Origin: CANNDT01 sp945876205
Lineage (GTDB): Bacteria; Acidobacteriota; Vicinamibacteria; Vicinamibacterales; UBA2999
DNA: 27,495 bases
Assembly (NCBI GenBank): GCA_947503365.1
Contig: CANNDT010000059.1
Coordinates: forward strand, 1 to 27,495
Direction: 5' to 3'
Each line of letters begins with the position of its first letter. Position 1 is the stretch's first letter. The notes beneath the pieces were generated by a model that was not told the origin of the DNA, did no database searches, and saw only the letters and a program-made list of their open reading frames with translations. Positions 6,672-13,315 of this stretch are shown here, one piece after another. The position numbers were made by a program, and so were the translations under genes.

Positions 6672-8126
6672 CTACGTCACCTTGATCTTCTTCTTCTTCC
6701 CATTTGCCTCGACTACTGCAGCCTTGATGCGCGAATACTCATCTGCGTTCATCCTGAACTGCGAGTAGTCGGTGTCGCGGTAGTTGTTCTTCAACTCGTT
6801 CATCAGGTAGCTGCGCCGGGTAGGTTCGTTGTCGTGGTTGCTCCAGAAGAAGTTCGTTGCCGACACCCCGTTCTGCTTTGCCATCAACTTCCACACCGCT
6901 GGGGCTTGTCGGGGGTCATATCCAGCATCAACCATGTATTGCAACCCAATACGATCGGACTGATTCTCAAGGGCGCGCTGGTGCCCGCTGACAATCGCCC
7001 CGTTGACCAGGGTGGCCATGTCCGCAATACTGCGGATTCCGTAGGCGGCCGCGACGATACCTGCGAGCGCAATCCCGAAGCGTGCCTTCTTGTGATACTG
7101 CTGTTGGCGCCATGTATGTTCGTGGGTCGCGTGGGCAATTTCGTGACCAACGACAGCCGCCAACTGCGCCTCGTTCTCCAACATCTCCATGAGACCTGAA
7201 TTGACGACCACGATGCCGTTCGGCGTGGCAAACGCATTAACCGCGTCATCCTGCACCACGTGGAACTGAAAGGGAATCTTACGAGGATCATCGACGGGTA
7301 GATCGCGCTGGTATGCAGGCACCAGCCGCTGACCAAGGTTCGTAACGTAGGCCTGCACATCTGCGTCCGGTACGAGCTTGAACTTCCCAATCTGGTCGAT
7401 CTTCAGCTCACCAGCTTTGAGGCCCTGCGCGGGCTTGACGGAAGTCTTCAGCGACTTCCACATTTTGGCCTCGCCATCCTCCAGGTCGTTCGATGCGAAC
7501 TCGATGCGCTCAGCCAGAATCCGCCCCGTGTCGCGGTCGCGCTTCCCCTCGTACGTCATCGCCATGCCGATCGTCACGTCATCCAGTGACTTGAGCGGCT
7601 CGGCGGCTTCCTCATCATCCGCAGCAGCGTTCGCCTTTCCCTTCTGTTCTGCGAGCTTCTTCTCCCGCTTGGTGGGCTTGAAGACGACGGCGGTGGCATT
7701 GGTGATGCGGATCAGCTGCCCGTCCGCTCGCAGTTCACCTCCCCAGGTGCCGTCGAGGAGCTGGATCCCCTCGGGACGAACGGACACAAAGGCCGTCTGC
7801 TTGATGGACTTGAACTGCTCGAGATCGACCTTGACCGACCTGGCTTTCAACTCGCCGCTCTGCTCGTTCAGAGAGCCCTTGATCTCGAGTTCAACGCCGA
7901 CGCGAATGTCTCCAAGTTCGAAGGTGATATCCGGCGAGGCATTCTCAAAGTCGAGCGCCAGAACCTGATCGCGCGCGATCCGATAGTCCTCAATGTCGAA
8001 ATCCGTCGGACTCCTGAATTCCGTCACATAGCCGCGAATCGTGACGTCCTTGAGCTTGGGTGTCTGAGCCAGCGCCGGCGCAATGAACAGCACACACGCG
8101 ACGGCGATCGAGAACCCGCGTTTCAT
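6672..8126 (-). CDS. Secreted M48-family metallopeptidase with N-terminal DUF5666-like domain
   Basis: 484 residues from ATG 8126, preceded by GAGGAG. Signal peptide 1-20 (IAVACVLFIAPALAQ). Residues about 25-215 look like OB-fold DUF5666 repeats (TIRGYVTEFRSPTDFDIEDYRI and VGVELEIKG). The peptidase domain starts near 240; the zinc motif is HEIAH at 328-332 inside AAVVGHEIAHATHEH, with the third ligand Glu387 and Asp391 in ALENQSDRIGLQYM. NAFATPNGIVVVNSGLM before it is typical of M48 (HtpX/Oma1/BepA-like) enzymes. A hydrophobic segment at 350-362 (GIALAGIVAAAYG) may anchor it. It probably degrades envelope proteins. It lies 41 bp behind the metallo-beta-lactamase gene, likely in one operon. 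Confidence 0.88.
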   Translation of the reverse strand: MKRGFSIAVACVLFIAPALAQTPKLKDVTIRGYVTEFRSPTDFDIEDYRIARDQVLALDFENASPDITFELGDIRVGVELEIKGSLNEQSGELKARSVKVDLEQFKSIKQTAFVSVRPEGIQLLDGTWGGELRADGQLIRITNATAVVFKPTKREKKLAEQKGKANAAADDEEAAEPLKSLDDVTIGMAMTYEGKRDRDTGRILAERIEFASNDLEDGEAKMWKSLKTSVKPAQGLKAGELKIDQIGKFKLVPDADVQAYVTNLGQRLVPAYQRDLPVDDPRKIPFQFHVVQDDAVNAFATPNGIVVVNSGLMEMLENEAQLAAVVGHEIAHATHEHTWRQQQYHKKARFGIALAGIVAAAYGIRSIADMATLVNGAIVSGHQRALENQSDRIGLQYMVDAGYDPRQAPAVWKLMAKQNGVSATNFFWSNHDNEPTRRSYLMNELKNNYRDTDYSQFRMNADEYSRIKAAVVEANGKKKKIKVT

Positions 8127-8167
8127 GGCCTGCTCCTCGTCTATGACCGTTGTGGTCTCGTTTCCGT

Positions 8168-9223
8168 TCAGGGACTTGTGCAACTTCCGTCGCTGTACCG
8201 CCAGCAACTGACGCCCCCGTGACTCGAGCACGCGCCACTCCCCGTGGCGGTGCTCAGGCTCCCATCACGACACACCGCGCCGACCCTGTAGCGCGGGCTC
8301 GGAGCGGGCGAAGGAGAGGGAGCCGGAGTTGGCGCGGGTGCTGGTGCGGGTGCGGGAACAGGAAATGGTGGCGGCTGCGCTCCCTCGCCTCTTTCGACGC
8401 GAATCGTGTAGGCGCCGGATGCTTGCGCCTCCACGATGATCGTGCCGTTCAGATCCGTTCGGTAGACCGTCGCTCGCTGATCTGCATAACGCTGGAGCGC
8501 CGCCCGATCGGGGTGTCCGTAGCTGTTGCCCGCGCCAACGTTGACGATGACGGCCTCGGGTCCGAGCGTGGCAATCCCTGCCGCCGTATCACCCTGGTCG
8601 GAGCCATGGTGACTGGCCTTGTGCATCTGCACCGTCGGCAGTAACTCGCGCTGATGCGTCAGCAGCCAGGACCACTCACGATCCTCCGCATCTCCGGCCA
8701 ACGACAGATGGAAGCTTCCGTAGTTGACGACAACGGGGATCGAGTTGTCGTTCTGGTCCCACGGGACAATTCGAGGCGGCTCGATCACCTGGAGAGAGGC
8801 ATCCCCGAGTGCGATGCGGCGTGTCGTGGGTTCGAGAATCTGACTTCCCGCTGCAGCGGCAGCCGCGAGCACCCGCGCGTAGACCTGCGTCGTCGCCAGG
8901 ACGCCGTTGTCCATGTAGTAAGGGGGACGGAAGAGACCGAGGATCTCGGCGAGCCCCCCTATGTGATCGGCATGATTGTGCGACGCGATGACCAGGTCGA
9001 GCTGCGAGATGCCGAGACTGGTGAGATAGTCGCGCATCCGCGTCGGATGCTCACCCGCGTCATAGACGACGTTCTGACCTGAGGGGCTCTGGATCAGAAC
9101 CCCATCGCCCTGACCGACGTCCACGAAGTGCACGCGGAGGGTTGCGGGAGCCTGCTGGGTCTGCAGCTGCGCCGCGCCGAGGAGCAGCAGCGCGAACGCA
9201 AGAACGACGCGGAGTTTCCTCAC
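8168..9223 (-). CDS. Secreted ComEC/Rec2-type metallo-beta-lactamase with C-terminal DUF3761-like domain
   Basis: 351 residues from ATG 9223. Signal peptide at 1-22 (VVLAFALLLLGAAQL). LRVHFVDVGQGDGVLIQSPSG and VVYDAG begin a ComEC-C-like metallo-beta-lactamase domain; HNHADH at 82-87 is the HxHxDH zinc motif, and SLAGDAED, ASHHGS and VGAGNSYGHP follow in the expected order. ComEC homologues of this kind act as nucleases on incoming DNA; a free secreted form could degrade extracellular DNA or another phosphodiester. After a Pro/Ala linker (PVPAPAPAPAPTPAPSP) the last 40 residues match the DUF3761 pattern (CRDGSLSTATGSGACSSHGGVSCW). The start overlaps the DUF3006 stop (ATGA). Confidence 0.88.
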   Translation of the reverse strand: MRKLRVVLAFALLLLGAAQLQTQQAPATLRVHFVDVGQGDGVLIQSPSGQNVVYDAGEHPTRMRDYLTSLGISQLDLVIASHNHADHIGGLAEILGLFRPPYYMDNGVLATTQVYARVLAAAAAAGSQILEPTTRRIALGDASLQVIEPPRIVPWDQNDNSIPVVVNYGSFHLSLAGDAEDREWSWLLTHQRELLPTVQMHKASHHGSDQGDTAAGIATLGPEAVIVNVGAGNSYGHPDRAALQRYADQRATVYRTDLNGTIIVEAQASGAYTIRVERGEGAQPPPFPVPAPAPAPAPTPAPSPSPAPSPRYRVGAVCRDGSLSTATGSGACSSHGGVSCWRYSDGSCTSP

Positions 9224-9486
9224 AACTCGAGATCGCCTTTCGGTCCTCGAGTCAACTGCTCACGAATGCTGCGGGCCTGAGCCAGTCGCTCTCCGCGTTT
9301 TTCAGGATCAAGTTCGAACAGGAGTGACGTGGCGCCTGCCCCGGCGGCGACGGAGGCGTCGATGACGTCGCCCTCGCGGGCGGCGGCAGGGAGCCAGCTA
9401 CGGGGAACGCGCAGTGTCTGCGCGCGGTCGTCTTCGAGGACAGCCCACTCGGAGCCCTCGAAGCGATCGACTGTGTAGAGTGGCAA
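9220..9486 (-). CDS. DUF3006 domain protein
   Basis: 88 residues from TTG 9486 (LPLYTVDRFEGSEWAVLEDD). YTVDRFEG..WAVLEDD is the DUF3006 beta-sheet signature; the rest is RSWLPAAAREGDVIDASV and a charged helix. DUF3006 genes commonly sit directly in front of secreted ComEC-type metallo-beta-lactamases, as here, with a 4-bp ATGA overlap, so the products probably act together. No signal peptide is visible, so the protein is probably cytoplasmic. The start codon is weak but no ATG or GTG fits the frame. Confidence 0.75.
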   Translation of the reverse strand: MPLYTVDRFEGSEWAVLEDDRAQTLRVPRSWLPAAAREGDVIDASVAAGAGATSLLFELDPEKRGERLAQARSIREQLTRGPKGDLEL

Positions 9487-9620
9487 TCACGGCCTCCGCC
9501 CTCCGGGCTTCCGCTACCCGCAGGGTTGGGCACATACTACCCCGGCCGTCGCGACTGACTGTCGGTCTTTGTCTGGCTTTGTATCGATTTATTTGCGGGT
9601 TTGGCCGGATGCGTGCGATG

Positions 9621-9664
9621 TAGAGGATCGGCCCGCTGTCATCGGCGGCAGTTACGAGCGGGTA
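9621..9664 (+). repeat. 44-bp imperfect direct repeat, left copy
   Basis: Matches 10741-10784 at 38 of 44 positions, with CGCTGTCATCGGC and TACGAGCGGGTA identical. The two copies lie 1120 bp apart and enclose the tag fragment, the small basic protein and the TIR-like gene. Both copies keep the frame AVIG..YERV open, so they may come from a lost coding sequence or be recombination sites. Confidence 0.7.
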
Positions 9665-9710
9665 TCCGGTGCTCGCGGCTGCGGGATCGTTCAGATCAGA
9701 ATCGCACGCG

Positions 9711-9788
9711 CAGGCCTATCACGATGAGGAGTGGGGCGTCCCGCAGCACGACGCACGCGCGCTGTGGGAGATGCTGAAGCTTCAATTC
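9711..9788 (+). pseudogene. Fragment of a second tag gene
   Basis: 9711-9780 is identical to tag positions 5504-5573 at 61 of 70 bases and in the same frame: QAYHDEEWGVPQHDARALWEML against QAYHDEEWGVPQHDPRMLWEML. Similarity ends sharply on both sides. Differences are largely at third codon positions, so this came from a diverged tag homologue rather than a recent copy. The remaining sequence in 9487-9710 shows only the left 44-bp repeat and a patch of lower GC around 9560-9600; no gene was recognised there. Confidence 0.75.
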
Positions 9789-9789
9789 C

Positions 9790-10086
9790 ATGCGTGCTAA
9801 GATCGCGAACAGGATGAGCCGGCGCTTTACGATCAAAGCAAGTTTGATAGCCAAACCGCTGTCATTCTCAGCGACTGCCAAGAAATACGGCCTTCACGCA
9901 ACCGACACCGCCAAAGTTCGCGCATTTATTGAAGGCGAAACGGGACCCAATGGACTGACGGTGTCGCGCAAGAGCGCCCGAGCTGCCACTGGTGATCGAT
10001 TCGTGAAATCTGCCAGACGCAGCAGCGACGTGCGCGGTGCTGGATCTCAGAAGTTAAAGGTTCAGGGACGCCGACGATCGGGCTGA
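9790..10086 (+). CDS. Small basic helix-turn-helix-like protein, partner of the TIR-like gene
   Basis: 98 residues from ATG 9790; an alternative ATG at 9814 (MSRRFTIKAS) is equally good. The central part KPLSFSATAKKYGLHATDTAKVRAFIEG (about 22-50) has the pattern of a helix-turn-helix: S-x-T-A-K-K-Y-G-L, turn, T-D-T-A-K-V-R-A-F. The C-terminal 45 residues are disordered and very basic (SRKSARAATGDRFVKSARRSS, KLKVQGRRRSG), as expected for nucleic-acid binding. I do not recognise a named family. It is 18 bp in front of the TIR-like gene on the same strand. By position and size it could be an antitoxin or repressor for that gene; this is inference. Confidence 0.55.
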   Translation: MRAKIANRMSRRFTIKASLIAKPLSFSATAKKYGLHATDTAKVRAFIEGETGPNGLTVSRKSARAATGDRFVKSARRSSDVRGAGSQKLKVQGRRRSG

Positions 10087-10104
10087 GGCACGAGCCAAGT
10101 AGCT

Positions 10105-10743
10105 TTGGCACGTTCAAAGATCGTTCCTTCCGACGTCTTCATCAATGCTCCGTTCGACGGGGCATACGAAAACGTCTTCCTTGCACTCATTGCCGGCTTG
10201 GTGAGCCTCGGCCTGAATCCGAGGTGCGTCCTCGAGGTTCCCCCCTCAATCGACCGCCTCAGGCGCCTGGACTCGATCATTCGAAGCTGCCCGTTCTCAC
10301 TGCATGACTTATCGCGGGTGCAGGTCGGCCGCGCTGGCCCCTTCCGGGTCCCTCGATTCAATATGCCGTTTGAACTCGGCCTGGCGGCTGCGGTGGCGCT
10401 TGCGACACATCCTCCGAAGCACCAGTGGCTGGTCCTGGAACGTATTCGACATCGCGTTGGACAGTCCCTGAGCGACATCGCCGGCTACGACGCGAACATC
10501 CACCACGGCACGGTTGAAGGCACCATTAACGTAGTGTTGGACATCTTCGGCAATGTCCGCAATCCGCCCCTATCAGCGACAGAGGACCTCCTCTGGGTCT
10601 ATCGGAAGTTGAGCCGGTTCCGCAGGACTTTGCCCGCTGGTGTGTACCGCGCCAGCTCATTCAAACAACTGGTGCTTGCGGCCAGAGGATTTGTTATCGA
10701 GCGGGTCGAATCTCGACTCCACTTGAGCAGCGACTATATTTAG
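10105..10743 (+). CDS. TIR/nucleoside-deoxyribosyltransferase-like protein of unknown function
   Basis: 212 residues from TTG 10105. DVFINAPFD (10-18) looks like the first Rossmann strand and loop; LDSIIRSCPFSLHDLSR (55-71) like the second; RFNMPFELGLAAA (84-96) places Glu90 where TIR NADases and nucleoside 2-deoxyribosyltransferases carry their catalytic Glu (xxELG.A); SLSDIAGYD (121-129) is another block I remember as conserved in a widespread family of hypothetical proteins that begin DVFINCPFD. Residues 155-212 are helical. I infer an NAD- or nucleotide-cleaving fold, unproven. It follows the small basic protein and is bracketed by the 44-bp repeats; its stop is inside the right copy (TAG at 10741-10743). 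The setting among TA modules suggests a defence or toxin role. Confidence 0.6.
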   Translation: MARSKIVPSDVFINAPFDGAYENVFLALIAGLVSLGLNPRCVLEVPPSIDRLRRLDSIIRSCPFSLHDLSRVQVGRAGPFRVPRFNMPFELGLAAAVALATHPPKHQWLVLERIRHRVGQSLSDIAGYDANIHHGTVEGTINVVLDIFGNVRNPPLSATEDLLWVYRKLSRFRRTLPAGVYRASSFKQLVLAARGFVIERVESRLHLSSDYI

Positions 10744-10784
10744 AGAATCGACTCGCTGTCATCGGCAGCAACTACGAGCGGGTA
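10741..10784 (+). repeat. 44-bp imperfect direct repeat, right copy
   Basis: Partner of 9621-9664 (six mismatches). It begins with the stop codon of the TIR-like gene. The following 130 bp up to the higBA promoter contain no gene I can recognise. Confidence 0.7.
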
Positions 10785-10882
10785 GGCTCGCAAGCACGCC
10801 TCCGCGAGCGACGTCTGTCTCGCCGGAACGGGTCACCGCGAATGGGCCGTGTCGTCGCCAATGGGGCGGCCTGACGCTGACT

Positions 10883-10911
10883 TTGATGATTACACGTGAT
10901 CCAGGTAAAAT
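10883..10911 (+). promoter_or_regulatory. higBA promoter, probably giving a leaderless mRNA
   Basis: TTGATG (10883-10888), a 17-bp spacer and TAAAAT (10906-10911) form a good sigma-70-type promoter. Transcription should begin about seven bases after the -10, i.e. at or next to the GTG start codon of higB at 10918, leaving no room for a ribosome binding site. The palindrome CACGTG (10893-10898) in the spacer is a possible core of the HigA operator. Confidence 0.6.
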
Positions 10912-10917
10912 TGGTCA

Positions 10918-11208
10918 GTGATTCGGAGCTTCGCGGATCAGGCCACCGCGGACGTCTATCTGGGCAGCGACTCCAAGGCGGCCCGTCGCATCCCGAAGCC
11001 GCTCTGGCCTGTCGTTCGCCGGAAACTCGATGCGCTACATCGAGCCAGAACGGTACGCGATCTCCGATTCCCCGGCGGCAACCGATTGGAAGGACTGAAG
11101 GGCGCGCGGGCCGGCGAGTGGAGCCTGCGGGTCAACGAGCAGTACCGCATCACCTTTCGTTTCGAGGACGGCTATGCCCACGAAGTCGCGTGCGAAGACT
11201 ACCATTGA
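10918..11208 (+). CDS. higB: HigB-type mRNA interferase toxin
   Basis: 96 residues from GTG 10918. MIRSFADQATADVYLGSDSKAARRIPK matches the start of HigB/RelE-superfamily killers (IRSF.D..T...F.G). RTVRDLRFPGGNRLEGLKGARAGEWSLRVNEQYRITFRFEDGYAHEVACEDYH holds the conserved beta sheet: RLE.LKG, W.LRVN.QYRI.F and the C-terminal DYH. HigB cleaves mRNA on the ribosome. The toxin comes first and the antitoxin second, with a 35-bp overlap, the normal higBA order. All core blocks are intact, so it is probably functional. Confidence 0.92.
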   Translation: MIRSFADQATADVYLGSDSKAARRIPKPLWPVVRRKLDALHRARTVRDLRFPGGNRLEGLKGARAGEWSLRVNEQYRITFRFEDGYAHEVACEDYH

Positions 11209-11494
11209 GGGACCAGCGTCGGTCCTTGCGCTCAAGCGCCCCCCGACCCACCCGGGCGAGATGTTGCTCGAGGAGTTCCTGAAGCCGGCCGCCCTGACAC
11301 AGGTCGATGCGGCGCGCCAGATGGGAATTCCGCTCAACCGGCTCAATGAGGTCATTCGGGGCAAACGTGGCGTGACCGCCGACACGGCTCTGCGCCTGTC
11401 GAGCCTCCTCGGTACGTCTGCGGAGTTCTGGTTGGGGCTGCAGAACGATTGGGACTTGTGGCACGCCGCGCGGACGCTGCGCAAGGCTGGCTGA
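11174..11494 (+). CDS. higA: HigA antitoxin, XRE-type
   Basis: 106 residues from ATG 11174 within the end of higB. LKRPPTHPGEMLLEEFLKPAALTQ is the hallmark HigA start (HPGE.L.EEFL.P...TQ), followed by the helix-turn-helix DAARQMGIPLNRLNEVIRGKRGVTADTALRLSSLLGTSAEFWLGLQNDWDL. HigA binds the toxin and represses the higBA promoter. The N-terminal extension of about 20 residues (PTKSRAKTTIEGPASV) is longer than in plasmid HigA. It lies 182 bp before the tRNA fragment. Confidence 0.93.
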   Translation: MPTKSRAKTTIEGPASVLALKRPPTHPGEMLLEEFLKPAALTQVDAARQMGIPLNRLNEVIRGKRGVTADTALRLSSLLGTSAEFWLGLQNDWDLWHAARTLRKAG

Positions 11495-11560
11495 GGCACA
11501 CGTCAACGCGCGCCAGGCCCAATCATCGCCAGGAACGGTAGATCGGGCGTCACCAAAGCC

Positions 11561-11580
11561 GTGTGCGAATGTGTGCGAAT
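11561..11580 (+). repeat. Tandem 10-bp repeat
   Basis: GTGTGCGAAT occurs twice without a gap (11561-11570, 11571-11580). It sits between higA and the tRNA 3'-end fragment, in a stretch (11495-11764) with no recognisable gene. Such iterons can be protein-binding sites near integration ends, but only two units are present. Confidence 0.4.
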
Positions 11581-11651
11581 AGAGTCGTCGCTGGCGTCCG
11601 CGTCAGCACATGACTTCGACCAGCGTGAGGGGCTGAGTGTGGCAATATCGT

Positions 11652-11676
11652 AGGAGTTCGAGTCCCCTCTTCCGCA
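11652..11676 (+). other. 3' end of a tRNA gene (attachment-site-like fragment)
   Basis: AGGAG-TTCGAGT-CCCCT (11652-11668) forms a T-arm with four of five pairs and the invariant TTCGA loop. It is followed by CTTCCGC and a discriminator A (11669-11676), the 3' acceptor strand of a tRNA whose 5' end would be GCGGAAG, as in many bacterial tRNA-Leu genes. No matching 5' half, D-arm or anticodon arm is found in the 90 bp upstream, and no CCA is encoded. The 3' end of a tRNA is the usual crossover site for tyrosine integrases, so this looks like one boundary of an integrated element. Confidence 0.5.
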
Positions 11677-11764
11677 TTAGTCCCGCGCAATGTCACACCG
11701 TGCGCGCAGACGTGGAACCGCGATCATGGGCAGCCTCGGGCTCCTGCTCGCGTCGGCCGCAGGC

Positions 11765-12295
11765 CTAGCGCTTCTTGGCCGCCCTCCGGACGAGGCCGTA
11801 TCGCCCTCTTCCCCCACTCGCCACCGAGGCTCGCACCAACTTCGGTTGCGCGATGCGTGCCGCCGGCGCCAGCGTCGGGGACTCCTCGTCGACGACGGAG
11901 ATGACGAGCTTCTTTCCAAGCACGGCGAACGCCGCTTCCATCTGCTCCAACTGCGAACCATGCCCGACCCGGAGCACGCGATCGACTTGCGGCAGATGCC
12001 ACTTGAGCCGCCTTGCCAATTCGGCTTTGCCGACCTTCCCGGCACGCATGGCCCGATAGAGCTCGATCTTCGCCGTGTCGAGCGCCGGCAATTCAATGCC
12101 GTCGCCGGTCACGACCGACGGAGCCGGAATGTCACGGCGATCCTTCATGAATGCGTCGAAGATCGTCAGCAGCGCATCAGGGGCACGCGCCAAGGCCTCC
12201 TCACGCGTCTCGCCGAACGTCACGGCCTCCCGCACATCCGGGAATGTCACCGTGAACTGGCCGTCGTCCGGCGTGATCCTGACTGGATACCGCAT
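11765..12295 (-). CDS. HicB-family antitoxin with C-terminal helix-turn-helix
   Basis: 176 residues from ATG 12295, preceded by AGGGGG. MRYPVRITPDDGQFTVTFPDVREAVTFGETREEALARAPDALL (1-43) is the partial RNase H-like HicB fold; an RRDIPAPS block follows, then an XRE-like segment AKIELYRAMRAGKVGKAELARRLKWHLPQVDRVLRVGHGSQLEQMEAAFAVLGKKL. The tail is basic (RGRYGLVRRAAKKR). hicA normally precedes hicB; no HicA frame is seen upstream at 12296-12540, so this is an orphan or has a distant partner. It lies just beyond the tRNA fragment, pointing toward it. Confidence 0.82.
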   Translation of the reverse strand: MRYPVRITPDDGQFTVTFPDVREAVTFGETREEALARAPDALLTIFDAFMKDRRDIPAPSVVTGDGIELPALDTAKIELYRAMRAGKVGKAELARRLKWHLPQVDRVLRVGHGSQLEQMEAAFAVLGKKLVISVVDEESPTLAPAARIAQPKLVRASVASGGRGRYGLVRRAAKKR

Positions 12296-12536
12296 ACCGC
12301 CCCCTACTTCACACCATGCAACACACCTATTGCGTTGGTCAACAGAGATGTTGCGCGTGGCCGACGTGCTCTTCACGATGATCCTTTACCGTCGTCATCG
12401 TCGTTGTCGCGGTCATCCTGAACGTGGCGGTTCGAGCGCGAGCCGTTCATATCGCTCGCGAGCGACCGGAGATGACGGGTTTGACCAGGCCGATGGCGAA
12501 GTGGCGACATACTTCGAAAGCTGGCAGAATCAGTTC

Positions 12537-12782
12537 GTGAGCCCGACGGTTCTCCAGAGCGGTCGGTATCGGCTCTTTTTCTTTTCGAGCGACCGCGGGG
12601 AACCGGCGCACGTTCACGTCGCGCGCGAACGGAAGTCGGCAAAGTTCTGGCTGGCGCCGGTTCGGCTGGAATACAACCTGGGATTCCCGCCGACAGAGTT
12701 GAACACAGTGGCCGCCATCGTTCGCGGACACGAGGCCCAGTTACTGCAGGCGTGGGATGACTACTTCAAGTCCGGCAACTGA
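12537..12782 (+). CDS. DUF4160 protein
   Basis: About 81 residues from GTG 12537 (VSPTVLQSGRYRLFFFSSDRGEPAHVHVARERKSAKFWL). This is the DUF4160 signature: PTVL...RYR.FFFS.D..EPAH.HV.R....AKFWL.PV, then GFPPTELNTVAAIVRGHEAQLLQAWDDYF. A start at GTG 12501 is also possible. DUF4160 genes usually precede DUF2442 genes, as here with a 26-bp overlap, and the pair is often suspected to be a toxin-antitoxin system; its activity is not known to me. The small size and the conserved His pair in PAHVHV fit a nucleic-acid-acting toxin, which is inference. The region 12296-12536 before it shows no gene. Confidence 0.82.
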   Translation: MSPTVLQSGRYRLFFFSSDRGEPAHVHVARERKSAKFWLAPVRLEYNLGFPPTELNTVAAIVRGHEAQLLQAWDDYFKSGN

Positions 12783-13122
12783 CACACTCGTCGCGACGGG
12801 CGTCAAGGTCACGAGCGACTCGCTGATCGTCGATCTGCATGATGGCCGCGTGGTCTCGGTGCCACTGACGTGGTACCCCCGTCTGGTCGAGGGGACACCG
12901 CGCGAGCGGCGGAGGTGGGAGTTGATTGGCCCTGGCATCGGCATCCACTGGCCGGACCTCGACGAAGACATCTCAGTCGACGCGTTGTTACGAGGACTGG
13001 GATCAAACGAAACCGCATCCTCATTGAAGCGCTGGCGAGCATGCCGCCAGCGTCCAACCAAGGCGCCGCAGTCGACACACAAGGGCAAGCCGAAGCAACG
13101 ACCTCGCGCGGCTCGCGCCTGA
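12757..13122 (+). CDS. DUF2442 protein, partner of DUF4160
   Basis: 121 residues from ATG 12757. VKVTSDSLIVDLHDGRVVSVPLTWYPRLVEGTPRERRRWELIGPGIGIHWPDLDEDISVDALLRG is the complete DUF2442 domain (split here over residues 16-80): a DGR..SVPL.W.PRL motif and the IHWP.LDEDISV motif are intact. The last 38 residues (KRWRACRQRPTKAPQSTHKGKPKQRPRAARA) are a basic tail. It overlaps the DUF4160 gene, so the two are co-translated. It may be the antitoxin or regulator of that pair. Confidence 0.87.
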   Translation: MTTSSPATDTLVATGVKVTSDSLIVDLHDGRVVSVPLTWYPRLVEGTPRERRRWELIGPGIGIHWPDLDEDISVDALLRGLGSNETASSLKRWRACRQRPTKAPQSTHKGKPKQRPRAARA

Positions 13123-13147
13123 ACGCAACGTCAGTACATGCGTGTCT

Positions 13148-13273
13148 CTACAGCTTGAGGAACATGTACGGTTGCGGCGACTCTCGGTAGCCTGGCGAAT
13201 CGTAGAGCGACCGCCCCTCCGCAGACGCCGCGAGTCCGACGACCCTGTGCCCCGCTTCTCTACACCACTGACC
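13148..13273 (-). pseudogene. C-terminal fragment of a GNAT acetyltransferase
   Basis: The minus frame ending at TAG 13148 reads WCREAGHRVVGLAASAEGR then SLYDSPGYRESPQPYMFLKL. This is the last part of a GNAT N-acetyltransferase: a strand (VVGLAAS), the E-G-R-x-L-Y helix and the final strand. Upstream of about 13273 the frame has no acetyl-CoA-binding Q/RxxGxG/A motif and soon meets the bpt gene, so the first three quarters of the gene are missing. It marks a rearrangement junction at the right side of the accessory region. Confidence 0.6.
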
Positions 13274-13315
13274 CGCTTGGCCGCATTTTCCTACTGGAGC
13301 GCGCGCTGGGCTGCC

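Noticed and set aside
11590..11676. Complete tRNA gene
   Set aside because: Only the T-arm and 3' acceptor strand are present; no GCGGAAG 5' strand, D-arm or anticodon arm upstream.
12296..12536. hicA gene ahead of the orphan hicB
   Set aside because: No frame with the GSH and IAK.TG motifs of HicA could be found on the minus strand upstream.
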